The position numbers were made by a program, and so were the translations under genes. Source: Chryseobacterium sp. POL2 (GTDB lineage Bacteria > Bacteroidota > Bacteroidia > Flavobacteriales > Weeksellaceae). Taken from it: DNA of 64,000 nucleotides. The stretch spans positions 2,294,001 to 2,358,000 of the forward strand of contig NZ_CP049298.1 in NCBI RefSeq assembly GCF_011058315.1, given 5' to 3'. Under the pieces are notes generated by a model. That model saw nothing but the letters and a program-made list of their open reading frames with translations. It was not told the origin of the DNA and searched no databases. Within the stretch, counting starts at the first letter, position 1. The number at the start of each line of letters is the position of its first letter. Below are positions 9,120-18,689 of this stretch, one piece after another.

Positions 9120-11831
9120 TTATTTAAAATTGAATTTTACTGTAAACATAAACTGACTAGGTCTTATGTACATTTGGTTGGTGGTAATCAATTGTTGAGC
9201 AACATCTACGTTAACCGTTTCATAGATTTTTCGGTCAGCGATGTTAAGCCATTTAAGTTCAAAATCGATTTTCTTTTTCACCCAAGTGTATTGGTAAGAT
9301 ACATCAAAAAATGAGTTTCTAAAATTTTGTCCATTCGCTTTTGTTGTCAAATCGTACCAGAAAAATCCAAATGTATGATTTTCGGAAGGGTAGATGTAGG
9401 TGCTTAGATTATGATTCCAACCGCTAGTTTTCACCATTGTATTTGTCGATTTGTTAGTGTTTTTATTCCAGTTAAGATTAATATTATAATCCACACTTAA
9501 CCATGAGAAATACGCATTGTTAAATTTGATACCCATGGATTGTCTGTTGTTGGTAGATTCTCTAAAATCGCTATTAAAATAAGAGAACGCGTTAGAATCT
9601 GTATTGCTCGCAGATACCGATATATTCGATTTGAATTTTGGGAAATATTTTCCAATTTCGGCACCTTCTGTTTGGCTTTTGGTTGTGTTTTCTTGAGAAA
9701 TAATTTTAAGTTCCGATGCAAAACCATTGGTAATATAAGATTCTATCAAATTTTTCTCATTGTTGGAATAATTATATCGAACATTGAAGAATAAATTGTT
9801 CAACGGATTTCGGTACTCCAAACGAGAGCCTAAAGTTCTTGTAAGATACTCAGGCATTTTGATGTCATCAGAATAGCGAACATTAAGACTGGTTGGGCTG
9901 GTTAACATTTTACCACCGTACAAAAATCCGAAGTTTCCAAAATTATAGTTTTGATTGGCAAATCCCCAAATTTTGAAGAAGGATGCAAACTCATAATTCG
10001 CAAATAAGCTAGGCTCGAAAACAGTTTTTGACTGGTCCAAATATTTGTTTCTAATGTTGTCACGATAAGTGATTCCATAAAAATTAAGCGGTAAAGTCAA
10101 ATTAAAATTGAAATTTTGAGATTTAAAATTAACCCCAATTTGTGTGTAAGGTTGGATTTCGTTCCACTCCATATCATTACTCATGTCGTTTCCTAGAAAT
10201 TCATTTCTTCCGCCAAGTTGCCCATTAATCGCTGAAGTCAACGTGTTGAAGTTCATATTCAAACCAACTTCCGGCGTGAAAGTCCATTTTTTGTAACTGA
10301 ATCCAACCGATGCCGAATGGTCAACTTCAATCGTTTTGGAAGTAGCATATTGTGTGATTTTGTCATAATCCCCGAATCCAAAATCTTTAAGATAATCGCC
10401 CGCTACAACGCTCATGTTTTGTTTGTCTTTTTGATATTTAACATAACTCATCACATTGAAAAGCTTTTCTTTCCAAGGGATAATTGTGCTCAAAGAGTTT
10501 TGGAAAGTCCCAGTAGGAGAGTCTAAAGATTCGTTAGCATATTTATGAATGGGTGATGATGTGTTTTTCAAAGGCGGAAGATAGTTATCAACCGTTGCGC
10601 GGTCTGTGTTCCAGAAGCTGTTCCAAGTTGTCGTGTTTTTAAAAAAGCCTTTTTTAGCATTTTTCGTAAAAATCAATTCACCTTTTGCAACATTGTCATA
10701 AAAACGATTGTTGGTGCTTGACGTAAATGTACCACCCATTTCTACCGATGGCGAGCCAACTTCATAGACTTTAACTTGGTAATCTTCACGTTTGATGCTG
10801 TTGTTGGTATAAGATGCGTTTGCCTTTAGTTCCCATTCTTTATTTTTGAAAGGGCTTGTCAAAAGATTTGCAGAGAAGAAATGAACATTGTTCAGAAGAT
10901 ATCTTTTTTCACCAATATTTGGCGTTCCTGCAGTTTCTATATTAGTCCAAGATTTCGGAGAGGCTTGCGAGCGTCGGCCTTCCCAACGACTTCCGAAGGA
11001 TAGCATGTTGCCTTCTTTCTCGACAGTTTCCCCATTGTTGTTGGCTTTGTAGTTGACTACCCATTGGTTTTTTTGTCCAAAAAACATGGGTGTTAACTTA
11101 ACATTCCACAAAAGAGGACTGAAACCTGCGCCAACTTCACCGCGGCCTGTCATAGTCACCGATTTTTTTAGTTTAATATTAAGTGCAGCGTTTTCTGATG
11201 GGACTTTGTCTTCTAATATTTTTACTGGTTGATGGTTTTCTAAGACTTCAACTCTTGCGACAGCATCTTTTGGCAACGAGTTATTAATTGTCCCATAGCC
11301 GCCTTCCATAAGGTCTTTACCGTTAACATAGAATTTGTTAATTGGCTCACCTTGATAAAGTACGCTTCCATCTTTGTTAACCTCTATACCGGGCATTTTT
11401 TTCAGAACATCCGCAAGACTCCTGTCGGATTTATTTTCAAAAGCTTTGATATCGTAAGATATGGTATCGCCTTTTTTGGTGATTAATTTGGTTTTAATTT
11501 TTACTTCTTCAATTTCTGTTGTTTCACTAGATAAAGAAAAGTTTTGAGTTTGGTCGGCATTGTTAACTGTTTTGTTGACAGATTTTTGATTAAAAGCCTT
11601 TACTTTTAAAATTACATTGCTTTCCGAAGAATTAAAAACAATTTTGTAATCGCCTTTTGCATTAGAAATAGCAAATGCCAGAATTGCATTTTTTCCAGGT
11701 TCCTCAATGGTTACACTTGCGCTTGGCAAAGCTTTACCGCTAGAATCTGTAATGGTACCGCTAATTGTTTTTTGTGCTAAAACTAAAGATGTACAACTAA
11801 AAACTAAAATTAAACTAAGTAGATTTTTCAT
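9120..11831 (-). CDS. TonB-dependent receptor-like outer-membrane beta-barrel protein with carboxypeptidase-regulatory domain
   Basis: A 903-aa outer-membrane protein: signal peptide (about residues 1-19), a carboxypeptidase-regulatory-like Ig fold (about 20-100; SGTITDSSGKALPSASVTIE), a plug-like region (about 110-215; VLKKMPGIEV and INKFYVNGKDLM), then a long barrel ending in aromatic-alternating FMFTVKFNFK. It resembles the outer-membrane beta-barrel family (PF14905) rather than SusC. It is likely co-transcribed with the GLPGLI gene 78 bases downstream. The cargo is unknown; no partner such as SusD is present. Confidence 0.87.
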   Translation of the reverse strand: MKNLLSLILVFSCTSLVLAQKTISGTITDSSGKALPSASVTIEEPGKNAILAFAISNAKGDYKIVFNSSESNVILKVKAFNQKSVNKTVNNADQTQNFSLSSETTEIEEVKIKTKLITKKGDTISYDIKAFENKSDRSLADVLKKMPGIEVNKDGSVLYQGEPINKFYVNGKDLMEGGYGTINNSLPKDAVARVEVLENHQPVKILEDKVPSENAALNIKLKKSVTMTGRGEVGAGFSPLLWNVKLTPMFFGQKNQWVVNYKANNNGETVEKEGNMLSFGSRWEGRRSQASPKSWTNIETAGTPNIGEKRYLLNNVHFFSANLLTSPFKNKEWELKANASYTNNSIKREDYQVKVYEVGSPSVEMGGTFTSSTNNRFYDNVAKGELIFTKNAKKGFFKNTTTWNSFWNTDRATVDNYLPPLKNTSSPIHKYANESLDSPTGTFQNSLSTIIPWKEKLFNVMSYVKYQKDKQNMSVVAGDYLKDFGFGDYDKITQYATSKTIEVDHSASVGFSYKKWTFTPEVGLNMNFNTLTSAINGQLGGRNEFLGNDMSNDMEWNEIQPYTQIGVNFKSQNFNFNLTLPLNFYGITYRDNIRNKYLDQSKTVFEPSLFANYEFASFFKIWGFANQNYNFGNFGFLYGGKMLTSPTSLNVRYSDDIKMPEYLTRTLGSRLEYRNPLNNLFFNVRYNYSNNEKNLIESYITNGFASELKIISQENTTKSQTEGAEIGKYFPKFKSNISVSASNTDSNAFSYFNSDFRESTNNRQSMGIKFNNAYFSWLSVDYNINLNWNKNTNKSTNTMVKTSGWNHNLSTYIYPSENHTFGFFWYDLTTKANGQNFRNSFFDVSYQYTWVKKKIDFELKWLNIADRKIYETVNVDVAQQLITTNQMYIRPSQFMFTVKFNFK

Positions 11832-11997
11832 ATAAAAAATGTATCACTAAACAATTAGTAGATGAATTAAAAAAATGTTACAAAATCTTTGACAAATTTT
11901 TTGCTAAAAGTTAAAAGTAAAGAAGTTGAAATAAATGACTCCGTTTTTTCTGATGATAGAAAAAATAATACGTATTGATTTTTTTTACAAATATATT

Positions 11998-12031
11998 TTT
12001 GAGCTCACTCCATAAAAAATTAATAATTTTG
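11998..12031 (+). promoter_or_regulatory. Probable promoter of the Cupin_8 gene
   Basis: TTTG at 11998-12001 and TAATTTTG at 12024-12031 are separated by 22 bases, at the long end of the spacing reported for flavobacterial promoters. The ATG at 12052 is 20 bases downstream. The rest of 11832-12051 is AT-rich with no further signal seen. Confidence 0.45.
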
Positions 12032-12051
12032 TAACATAATAGTTAAGTGAC

Positions 12052-12936
12052 ATGGGAATCATTCTGAAACCAATTGATGTTGTTGAAGACATTACAAAAG
12101 AAGACTTTGAAGAAAAATATTTGAAACCGCGTAAGCCTGTGGTTATTAAGAATATGGCAAAAAATTGGGCCGCATACAAAAAATGGACGATGGATTATAT
12201 GAAGCAAGCCGTTGGCGATGTTGACGTACCTTTGTATGACAGTTCCAAAGCAGATCCTGCTGCGCCAATTAACGCTTCGGCCGCCAATATGAAATTTGGG
12301 GACTACATTGACCTTATCGAAAAAGAGCCAACAGATTTAAGAATTTTCTTATTTGACCCAATAAAACACGCGCCAAAATTATTAGATGATTATGTTTTTC
12401 CAAAAGATCTAATGGGAGGATTTTTGGATAAATACCCCAACATGTTTTTTGGAGGAAAAGGTTCTGTAACTTTTTTACATTATGATATCGATATGGCGCA
12501 TATCTTCCACACGCATTTTAATGGAAGAAAGCACATCTTGCTTTTCGATTACAAGTGGAAAGATAGATTGTATCAAATTCCATATGCGACTTACGCCTTG
12601 GAAGATTATGATATCGAAAATCCAGATTTCAAAAACTTCCCAGCACTAGACGGTGTAGAAGGCATAGAATGTTATCTTGAGCATGGTGACACATTGTTTA
12701 TGCCGACAGGTTGGTGGCATTGGATGAAATATCTAGATGGCAGTTTCTCCATTTCTTTAAGAGCTTGGGATAAAAGTTGGGGGGTGAAAGCGCACAGCCT
12801 TTGGAATCTTACTGTACAAAGAAGTTTTGACAATTTTATGAAGAAAAATTTCAAAGTAAAATACATGACTTGGAAAGAGAAAAAAGCTGTGGAAAGAGCG
12901 AACATCGCTTTGAAAAGAGGTTTACCGAAAAAATAA
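12052..12936 (+). CDS. Cupin_8 / JmjC-like Fe(II)- and 2-oxoglutarate-dependent oxygenase
   Basis: A 294-aa protein with a JmjC-type cupin fold. The metal triad is readable: H-x-D in FLHYDIDMAH (near residue 143) and the distal His in PTGWWHWM (near residue 224). KHILLFDY and a C-terminal Lys/Arg-rich helix follow. Enzymes of this family hydroxylate amino-acid side chains or small molecules; the substrate is unknown. It is a single gene, with its own promoter candidate and a strong terminator shared with the convergent gdhA. Confidence 0.85.
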   Translation: MGIILKPIDVVEDITKEDFEEKYLKPRKPVVIKNMAKNWAAYKKWTMDYMKQAVGDVDVPLYDSSKADPAAPINASAANMKFGDYIDLIEKEPTDLRIFLFDPIKHAPKLLDDYVFPKDLMGGFLDKYPNMFFGGKGSVTFLHYDIDMAHIFHTHFNGRKHILLFDYKWKDRLYQIPYATYALEDYDIENPDFKNFPALDGVEGIECYLEHGDTLFMPTGWWHWMKYLDGSFSISLRAWDKSWGVKAHSLWNLTVQRSFDNFMKKNFKVKYMTWKEKKAVERANIALKRGLPKK

Positions 12937-12950
12937 GATTAAAGATTGAT

Positions 12951-12994
12951 AAAATAGCAACTCCCAATTAATTTTAATTGGGAGTTGCTATTTT
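12951..12994. terminator. Strong bidirectional terminator between Cupin_8 gene and gdhA
   Basis: A 21-bp perfect inverted repeat (arms 12951-12971 and 12974-12994, core TAGCAACTCCC / GGGAGTTGCTA) begins with AAAA and ends with TTTT, so it can terminate in both directions. Confidence 0.8.
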
Positions 12995-13013
12995 TATGTT
13001 TTAAAAACTGAGG

Positions 13014-14372
13014 TTAAACGACTCCTTGAGCTAGCATTGCCTCGGCAACTTTTACGAAACCAGCAATGTTTGCACCTTTTACGTAATTGACGTAGCCATC
13101 AGCTTCTTTACCATAATCTCGACAAGCTTTGTGAATACCAATCATGATTTCCTTAAGACGTGCATCAACTTCTTCTGAAGTCCAGTTAAGACGGATAGAG
13201 TTTTGTGTCATTTCTAAACCAGAAGTGGCAACACCTCCAGCATTAGACGCTTTTCCTGGAGAAAACAATACTTTACTCTCTAAGAAATAATTAATAGCCT
13301 CCAAAGTTGATGGCATATTTGCCGCTTCGGTGACGCACATACAGCCGTTTGCGACAAGTTTTTTTGCATCTTCAAGATCCAATTCATTTTGAGTGGCAGC
13401 AGGGATGGCAACATCACACTTTACTTCCCAAGGACGCTTTCCTGCGAAGAATTTTGCTTTAGGATATTTTTTGAGATAATCTTCTGCGCGGTTATTTCCA
13501 GAAGCTCTTAGCGCTAATAAATAATCTATTTTTTCACCAGAAATACCTTCTTCGTCATAAATATAGCCGTCTGGTCCAGAGATGGTAACTGTTTTTCCGC
13601 CAAGCTCGTCAATCTTTTTGATAACGCCCCATGATACATTTCCGAATCCAGAAACGCAAACCGTTTTTCCTTTAAGATCTTGGTTGATGGTTTTAAGCAT
13701 TTGCTCGGTAAAATATACAACACCGAAACCTGTTGCTTCAGGACGAATCAAAGATCCTCCATATGCCAAACCTTTACCAGTTAATACACCTGTGAATTCG
13801 TTTCTAATACGTTTATACTGTCCAAAAAGATAACCAATTTCTCGTGCACCAACACCAATATCACCAGCAGGCACGTCGGTTTCAGGGCCAATATGCTTAC
13901 ATAATTCGGTCATGAAGGATTGACAAAAACGCATCACTTCCATATCAGATTTCCCTTGTGGATCGAAGTCGGAACCTCCTTTTCCTCCGCCCATTGGCAG
14001 GGTTGTCAAGGAGTTTTTGAAAACTTGCTCGAAAGCTAAAAACTTAAGGACACTTAGATTAACCGTCGGATGAAATCTAATTCCACCTTTGTATGGTCCA
14101 ATAGCAGAATTCATCTGGATTCGGAAACCTCTATTAACTTGGATTTCTCCATTGTCATCTACCCATGGTACACGGAAAATAATGGCGCGCTCTGGCTCTG
14201 CCATCCTTTCTAACAGCTTCATACCGTGGTATTGTGGCTTGGTTGCAATGAAAGGAATTACCGTTATTGCAACTTCTTTTACCGCTTGGATAAATTCGGG
14301 TTCGTTTGGATTTTTAGCCTCAATTTTGGCGATAAAATCCTTGATCTGTTGGTCGATTTCGTGTTGCTCCAT
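13014..14372 (-). CDS. gdhA: NADP-type glutamate dehydrogenase
   Basis: It converts 2-oxoglutarate and ammonia to glutamate. The 452-aa length and sequence fit the hexameric NADP-dependent class: GPYKGGIRFHP and LPMGGGKGGSDFDP (substrate site with catalytic Lys), PAGDIGVGAREIGY, and the GFGNVSWG dinucleotide-binding loop. A well-matched promoter is just upstream. It is monocistronic, since dprA upstream is about 180 bases away and a terminator follows. Confidence in function is high; cofactor preference is inferred from class. Confidence 0.96.
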   Translation of the reverse strand: MEQHEIDQQIKDFIAKIEAKNPNEPEFIQAVKEVAITVIPFIATKPQYHGMKLLERMAEPERAIIFRVPWVDDNGEIQVNRGFRIQMNSAIGPYKGGIRFHPTVNLSVLKFLAFEQVFKNSLTTLPMGGGKGGSDFDPQGKSDMEVMRFCQSFMTELCKHIGPETDVPAGDIGVGAREIGYLFGQYKRIRNEFTGVLTGKGLAYGGSLIRPEATGFGVVYFTEQMLKTINQDLKGKTVCVSGFGNVSWGVIKKIDELGGKTVTISGPDGYIYDEEGISGEKIDYLLALRASGNNRAEDYLKKYPKAKFFAGKRPWEVKCDVAIPAATQNELDLEDAKKLVANGCMCVTEAANMPSTLEAINYFLESKVLFSPGKASNAGGVATSGLEMTQNSIRLNWTSEEVDARLKEIMIGIHKACRDYGKEADGYVNYVKGANIAGFVKVAEAMLAQGVV

Positions 14373-14392
14373 AAAGCTGTATTGTTATGTAA

Positions 14393-14422
14393 CAAATTTA
14401 ATTTTATTTTCAAAAAAGCAAA
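14393..14422 (-). promoter_or_regulatory. Bacteroidota-type promoter of gdhA
   Basis: On the minus strand TTTG (14422-14419) and TAAATTTG (14400-14393) are exactly 18 bases apart, the same geometry as the mutL promoter. The ATG at 14372 is 20 bases further on. Confidence 0.6.
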
Positions 14423-14552
14423 ACTTTTATTGGATTTTTTTTATGATTTTGAGCTTAAACTAAAATTTTTCTTAATGTTTTCATAAAATGCTTTTCTTTT
14501 TAAAAATTTAGAACTAAAATTAAAATTTTGTTGTCAAGTTAACAATTTGTTA

Positions 14553-15653
14553 CTAAGTTATACTGGTGTAATTTTTACCAGAATGTGATTTAATATATCC
14601 TAAAAGCTCCATTTCCAATAAGATTGATAAAAGTTCTTGTGGGTTTTTTTGTGTTTCTGAAAGCAAATCGTCAAACGAAATACTCATTTTGTCATGAATA
14701 AAATTATAAATATTCTGATGAATTGGATTGTTGATGTTCATCGGAATAATTTGAGTGAAAAGATTTGTAGTATTAGATTGATTTGGACTACAATTTTGTA
14801 CTAAATCTGCCACCGAATGTATAATTTGGGCTTTGTTTTGAGAAATCAAAAGATTACAGCCTTGGCTGTATTTGTCATTTAATTTTCCAGAAAGTGCGTA
14901 GACATCGCGGTTGTAGTCATTTGCAAAGTTGGCAGTATTCATCGACCCACCGCCAAAAGCGGATTCTACAATGATGGTTTGCTGAGAAAATCCTGCAATA
15001 ATCCGATTCCGTTGCAGAAAGTTTTCGCGATCTGGTTTGGATTTCGACGTGTATTCTGAAATGATAGCACCGCCATTTTCGATAATTCGGTTGGCAAGAA
15101 CTTGATGTTTTGAAGGATAAATCATGTGTAAACCATGTGCTAAAACAGCAAGTGTCGGAATGTTAAGCGCTAAAGATTTTTCATGAACATGGGCATCAAC
15201 GCCATAGGCTAAACCGCTAACGGTCGCCATTTGGCTAGATGGAAGTTCCGTTAGAAAGTCATTAATAAATTGTTTTCCGTAGCTTGTCATGTTGCGTGTC
15301 CCGACAATGCTGATGTATTTAGCTTGTGGAAGTTGGCCTTTAACAAACAAAATACTCGGCGCATCGGGACATTCTTTTAATAAAAATGGATAATCTGCAT
15401 CTTGAATAGTTAGTGCTGTAATATTATTTTGTTCACAAAACTCAAGCTCTTTGGTGGCGAAATCGAGATGTTTTTGGTTGCCTATTTCTTCTGTACGTTT
15501 GTTACCAATGCCGAATATTTGTTTTAGTGTGGATTTGGGAAGATTCCAAACTTGTTCTGCAGAACCGAATTCCTCTACCAATTTGCGATAATTAAGATTT
15601 CCAAGTTGATGGCAATTTTGTAGGGCAATGGCATATAGATGTTCGGTTTTCAT
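14553..15653 (-). CDS. dprA: DNA-processing protein DprA
   Basis: DprA binds incoming single-stranded DNA and loads RecA during natural transformation. The Rossmann-like core is clear: ISIVGTRNMTSYG, TVSGLAYGVDAHVHEKSL, GGAIISEY, FLQRNRIIAGFSQ and the GGGSMNTA loop. An N-terminal SAM/HhH-like region (residues 1-80) and a C-terminal winged-helix-like segment flank it. Length (366 aa) is normal. The second rhomboid gene ends 21 bases upstream, so the two are probably co-transcribed. Confidence 0.93.
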   Translation of the reverse strand: MKTEHLYAIALQNCHQLGNLNYRKLVEEFGSAEQVWNLPKSTLKQIFGIGNKRTEEIGNQKHLDFATKELEFCEQNNITALTIQDADYPFLLKECPDAPSILFVKGQLPQAKYISIVGTRNMTSYGKQFINDFLTELPSSQMATVSGLAYGVDAHVHEKSLALNIPTLAVLAHGLHMIYPSKHQVLANRIIENGGAIISEYTSKSKPDRENFLQRNRIIAGFSQQTIIVESAFGGGSMNTANFANDYNRDVYALSGKLNDKYSQGCNLLISQNKAQIIHSVADLVQNCSPNQSNTTNLFTQIIPMNINNPIHQNIYNFIHDKMSISFDDLLSETQKNPQELLSILLEMELLGYIKSHSGKNYTSIT

Positions 15654-15674
15654 ATTTGATTTTTAGAATTAAAG

Positions 15675-16451
15675 CTACTGCATTTCTTTTTTTCTTATTT
15701 CGTCAAGATGATCCCATATGTTATCTTTAGGTTTTTGTGGAAGTTCTAGAAAGTCGTCAGGATGATTTTCTTTATATTCTTGCCACAGTTTATCATCTTT
15801 TTCGCTATAATAATTGGGAAATTCCCAAATGTATTTTTTCTTTTTCATTCCAATATTTCTGAACAAAAAAGCCATGATAATGCCGACTAACCCACCGGCA
15901 AGGTGCGACTGCCAAGATATCCTACTTGGCTCTTGTAAGTTACTAAATAATTCTTCTGGTAACATACCCCAAACCAAACTTCCGTAATATAAAGCAACAA
16001 GAAGTGAAATGGTTATTAAAGTTCTTTCCCAACGGAAAATGCCACTGAAGAATAAAAAGAAAGCTAAAACATAGACAATGCCGCTGGCGCCGATGATGCA
16101 ACTGTAGTTCCATTGGCCAGTAAAAATATCGATGGGCGGTAATAGCCAAACCAATAGTCCAGCACTTATCCAACCTGTAATTAAAATTTTGTTAGCAATT
16201 GTTGGATAAAATTGATATAACAAAAACAATAAAATGGCTATCGGAACACTATTTCCAAAAATATGTTCTAGGCTACCATGCAAAAATGGTGATGTGATAA
16301 TGCCCAATAATCCGTCTGGATATAGCGGAATAATAGCACCAAAACAATTGCTGAAAAAACCTAAGCTTTGTAACATATAGCCCAACCACATTAGGGATAA
16401 CATGATAATGGGAATGACGAATGCGTTTCGGTTAATACTTTTTGCTAACAT
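15675..16451 (-). CDS. Rhomboid family intramembrane serine protease (second copy)
   Basis: A 258-aa membrane protein with catalytic Ser123 in GASG and His183 in SHLAGGLVG, plus HGSLEHIFGNS in the second helix. It is only distantly similar to the rhomboid at 2247-2999 and carries a charged cytoplasmic tail of about 55 residues containing NYYSEKDDKLWQEYKENHP. It is likely co-transcribed with dprA; no functional link is known. The divergent DUF3078 gene begins about 140 bases away. Confidence 0.9.
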   Translation of the reverse strand: MLAKSINRNAFVIPIIMLSLMWLGYMLQSLGFFSNCFGAIIPLYPDGLLGIITSPFLHGSLEHIFGNSVPIAILLFLLYQFYPTIANKILITGWISAGLLVWLLPPIDIFTGQWNYSCIIGASGIVYVLAFFLFFSGIFRWERTLITISLLVALYYGSLVWGMLPEELFSNLQEPSRISWQSHLAGGLVGIIMAFLFRNIGMKKKKYIWEFPNYYSEKDDKLWQEYKENHPDDFLELPQKPKDNIWDHLDEIRKKEMQ

Positions 16452-16591
16452 GCTTTTGGATTGTCAAATTGGTTGCCAAAAAAAAGAATCAGGAAATTCT
16501 GTCCATAATATTGAAGCTTATATTTTCGAGCTTTAAAAACGAAATTATTTATTTTGTATTAATTTTGTGGATTGTTAGATTGATGCATGCA

Positions 16592-17698
16592 ATGAAGAAA
16601 TTACTTTCAATAATTTTTATAGGATTAAATGTAATATTATTTTCTCAGAAAAGACCAGATCTTAATAAGATAATTGACTCTATATCTCAGAACCAATGGA
16701 CCAATGCTAATACCGTATTGGATAGTATTGACACAGAGAAAATATCGAATATTAAACTCAAGAAAAAAAATGACTCTGTTATTTTTGACAAGTTACCGCA
16801 GCTGTCTGTGCAAGATATGCCGATAACGCCCTATAGTATGTTGAATACGGTGGAGGCACGCCGTTGGTTCGTCTTTGGACAAAACAGTTTGGTATTCAAC
16901 CAATCTTCATTTTCCAATTGGTATTCGGGAGGTAATGACAATATTGGTGTTATTGGCAAGGTTAATTATAATTTTAATTACAAAAGCGGCAAACATTTTT
17001 TAGAAAATAATGTTCAATTGGCTTACGGATTTGTGTCTTCTACAGGTCAATCCACCAGAAAGACGGAAGATTATATCAATCTTTCTTCCAACTATGGGTA
17101 TGAGTTGGGGTCTAATTATTATTTATCAACAGGATTTCAGTTTTTGTCACAATTTGGCGCGGGATACAATTACTCCTCCACGCCAGATCCTACGTATAAC
17201 GATCGTGTCTCAAGGTTTATGGCGCCTGCTTATCTTAACTTAGGTCTCGGTATTTCTTATAATCCGAATGATAATTTTCAGTTGGTGATGCGACCTATTA
17301 ACGGCAAATTTACTTTTGTGCTTGATCCACACCTACAACATGCCGGAAAGTTCGGTCTAGAGCGAGATGGGCAAAGTATGCGTGGAGAGCTTGGTGCTAT
17401 GATAAATGCTACCTACCGCATTAATATTATAAAGGATATGACACTTCTTAATAAGTTAAATGTTTTCTCAAACTATTTGGAGCATTTTGAACGTGTCGAT
17501 ATCGCTTATTCTGCGACTTTAAATATGAAGTTTAATAAATTTATTACCACCGTTGTCACCTTTGATATGGTATATGACCATGACCAGATCGCTGGTTTAC
17601 AAACCAAACAGACTCTTGGCGTTGGTTTGACTTACAATTTTGGATTCAAATTGGAGCGCGATAAAAGCAACAAAATCATAAATCCGTTTATTAAATAA
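16592..17698 (+). CDS. DUF3078 family exported protein, copy 1
   Basis: A 368-aa protein starting at MKKLLSIIFIG with a signal peptide ending near FSQ. The reading frame is open for 50 codons upstream, but that stretch is hydrophobic without a signal pattern, so it was not used. The body is beta-rich (NQSSFSNWYSGGNDNIG, LVMRPINGKFTFV, LGVGLTYNFGF), consistent with an outer-membrane barrel and typical of DUF3078. A 55-residue Asp/Ser/Lys-rich region follows the signal. The paralogue follows after 8 bases. Function is unknown. Confidence 0.85.
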   Translation: MKKLLSIIFIGLNVILFSQKRPDLNKIIDSISQNQWTNANTVLDSIDTEKISNIKLKKKNDSVIFDKLPQLSVQDMPITPYSMLNTVEARRWFVFGQNSLVFNQSSFSNWYSGGNDNIGVIGKVNYNFNYKSGKHFLENNVQLAYGFVSSTGQSTRKTEDYINLSSNYGYELGSNYYLSTGFQFLSQFGAGYNYSSTPDPTYNDRVSRFMAPAYLNLGLGISYNPNDNFQLVMRPINGKFTFVLDPHLQHAGKFGLERDGQSMRGELGAMINATYRINIIKDMTLLNKLNVFSNYLEHFERVDIAYSATLNMKFNKFITTVVTFDMVYDHDQIAGLQTKQTLGVGLTYNFGFKLERDKSNKIINPFIK

Positions 17699-17706
17699 TT
17701 ACAAAT

Positions 17707-18612
17707 ATGAAAAAATTTATTTTTGCTTCAATTTTTGCCACAGGACTTATTAGTGCTCAAGAAAAGGCTGTAGTTTCTGATTCCACAAAAGCGTGGTCTA
17801 TTCTAGGTCAAAATACCCTAATGCTTAACCAATCTGCTTTCTCTAACTGGGTTGGTGGAGGTGCTAACAACATCGGTTGGTTAGCAGGTCTTAATTACAA
17901 TATGACCTACGAAAAAGATAAAGATCTTTGGGAAAATGTCATTATTATGGGTTATGGAATGAACAATACAGAAGGCCTCGGAAATCGTAAAACCCAAGAT
18001 AATATTAACCTGTCAACCAATTATGGTCGCAAAATTTCGGGCAATTGGTATGCTTCTGTTGGTGCGAGTTTGTTAACACAATTTGCAGCAGGTTACGAAG
18101 ATGGTAATAATCCTGATGCTAAGAAAATTTCAAATTTTATGGCGCCAGGTTATGTCAGCGTAGGTGCGGGCTTCACATATAAACCAAGCGACAACTTTAC
18201 CATGACCCTGCGCCCTGCTAATGCAAGATGGACTTTTGTTGGCGATAAAGATTTGCAATTTGCAGGAAACTATGGTCTGAAACATGACGGCGACTCATCA
18301 CTATTTCAGTTCGGTTTCCTAGGAGTAGCGCAGTACAAATTGAAAATTATGGAAAATATAAGCCTGATGAATTCGGCCTCTGTATTTTCAAATTATCTAG
18401 ATCACCCAGAACGCCTCGTATTATCTTACGGCGGAATTCTGAATATGAAAGTCAATAAGTACATCTCGACGCAAGTGACTTTGGATTTGTTGTATGACCA
18501 TAATCAAATCAAAAAAACACAGTTAAAACAAACTTTGGGAATTGGATTGGCGTATAATATTGATAATGGTGTTAAACGCTCGACGAATAAGAATAACCAA
18601 ACTTGGAAGTAA
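17707..18612 (+). CDS. DUF3078 family exported protein, copy 2
   Basis: A 301-aa paralogue of the preceding gene, lacking its post-signal extension. Matching landmarks are NQSAFSNWVGGGANNIG, MTLRPANARWTFVGD and LKQTLGIGLAYNI, at the same order and spacing. A signal peptide ends near SAQE. The two form a tandem duplication in one transcription unit. Family function is unknown; the outer membrane is the inferred location. Confidence 0.86.
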   Translation: MKKFIFASIFATGLISAQEKAVVSDSTKAWSILGQNTLMLNQSAFSNWVGGGANNIGWLAGLNYNMTYEKDKDLWENVIIMGYGMNNTEGLGNRKTQDNINLSTNYGRKISGNWYASVGASLLTQFAAGYEDGNNPDAKKISNFMAPGYVSVGAGFTYKPSDNFTMTLRPANARWTFVGDKDLQFAGNYGLKHDGDSSLFQFGFLGVAQYKLKIMENISLMNSASVFSNYLDHPERLVLSYGGILNMKVNKYISTQVTLDLLYDHNQIKKTQLKQTLGIGLAYNIDNGVKRSTNKNNQTWK

Positions 18613-18644
18613 ATTAATTTTGTTTTAAAATTGATTTTGAAAAC

Positions 18645-18684
18645 ATAACAAGGGCGCGAAGCTAAAGCTTCGCGCCCTTGTTAT
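18645..18684. terminator. GC-rich perfect hairpin after the DUF3078 pair
   Basis: Two 19-base arms (18645-18663 and 18666-18684) pair perfectly around GGGCGCGAAGCT / AGCTTCGCGCCC. It starts 33 bases after the DUF3078 stop, so it probably acts as a terminator. It has no T tract, and its GC content is far above the surrounding sequence. Confidence 0.5.
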
Positions 18685-18689
18685 CACAA

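Noticed and set aside
16442-16591. N-terminal extension of the first DUF3078 protein
   Set aside because: The frame is open by chance; a standard signal peptide begins at 16592, and the extension would overlap the divergent rhomboid start.
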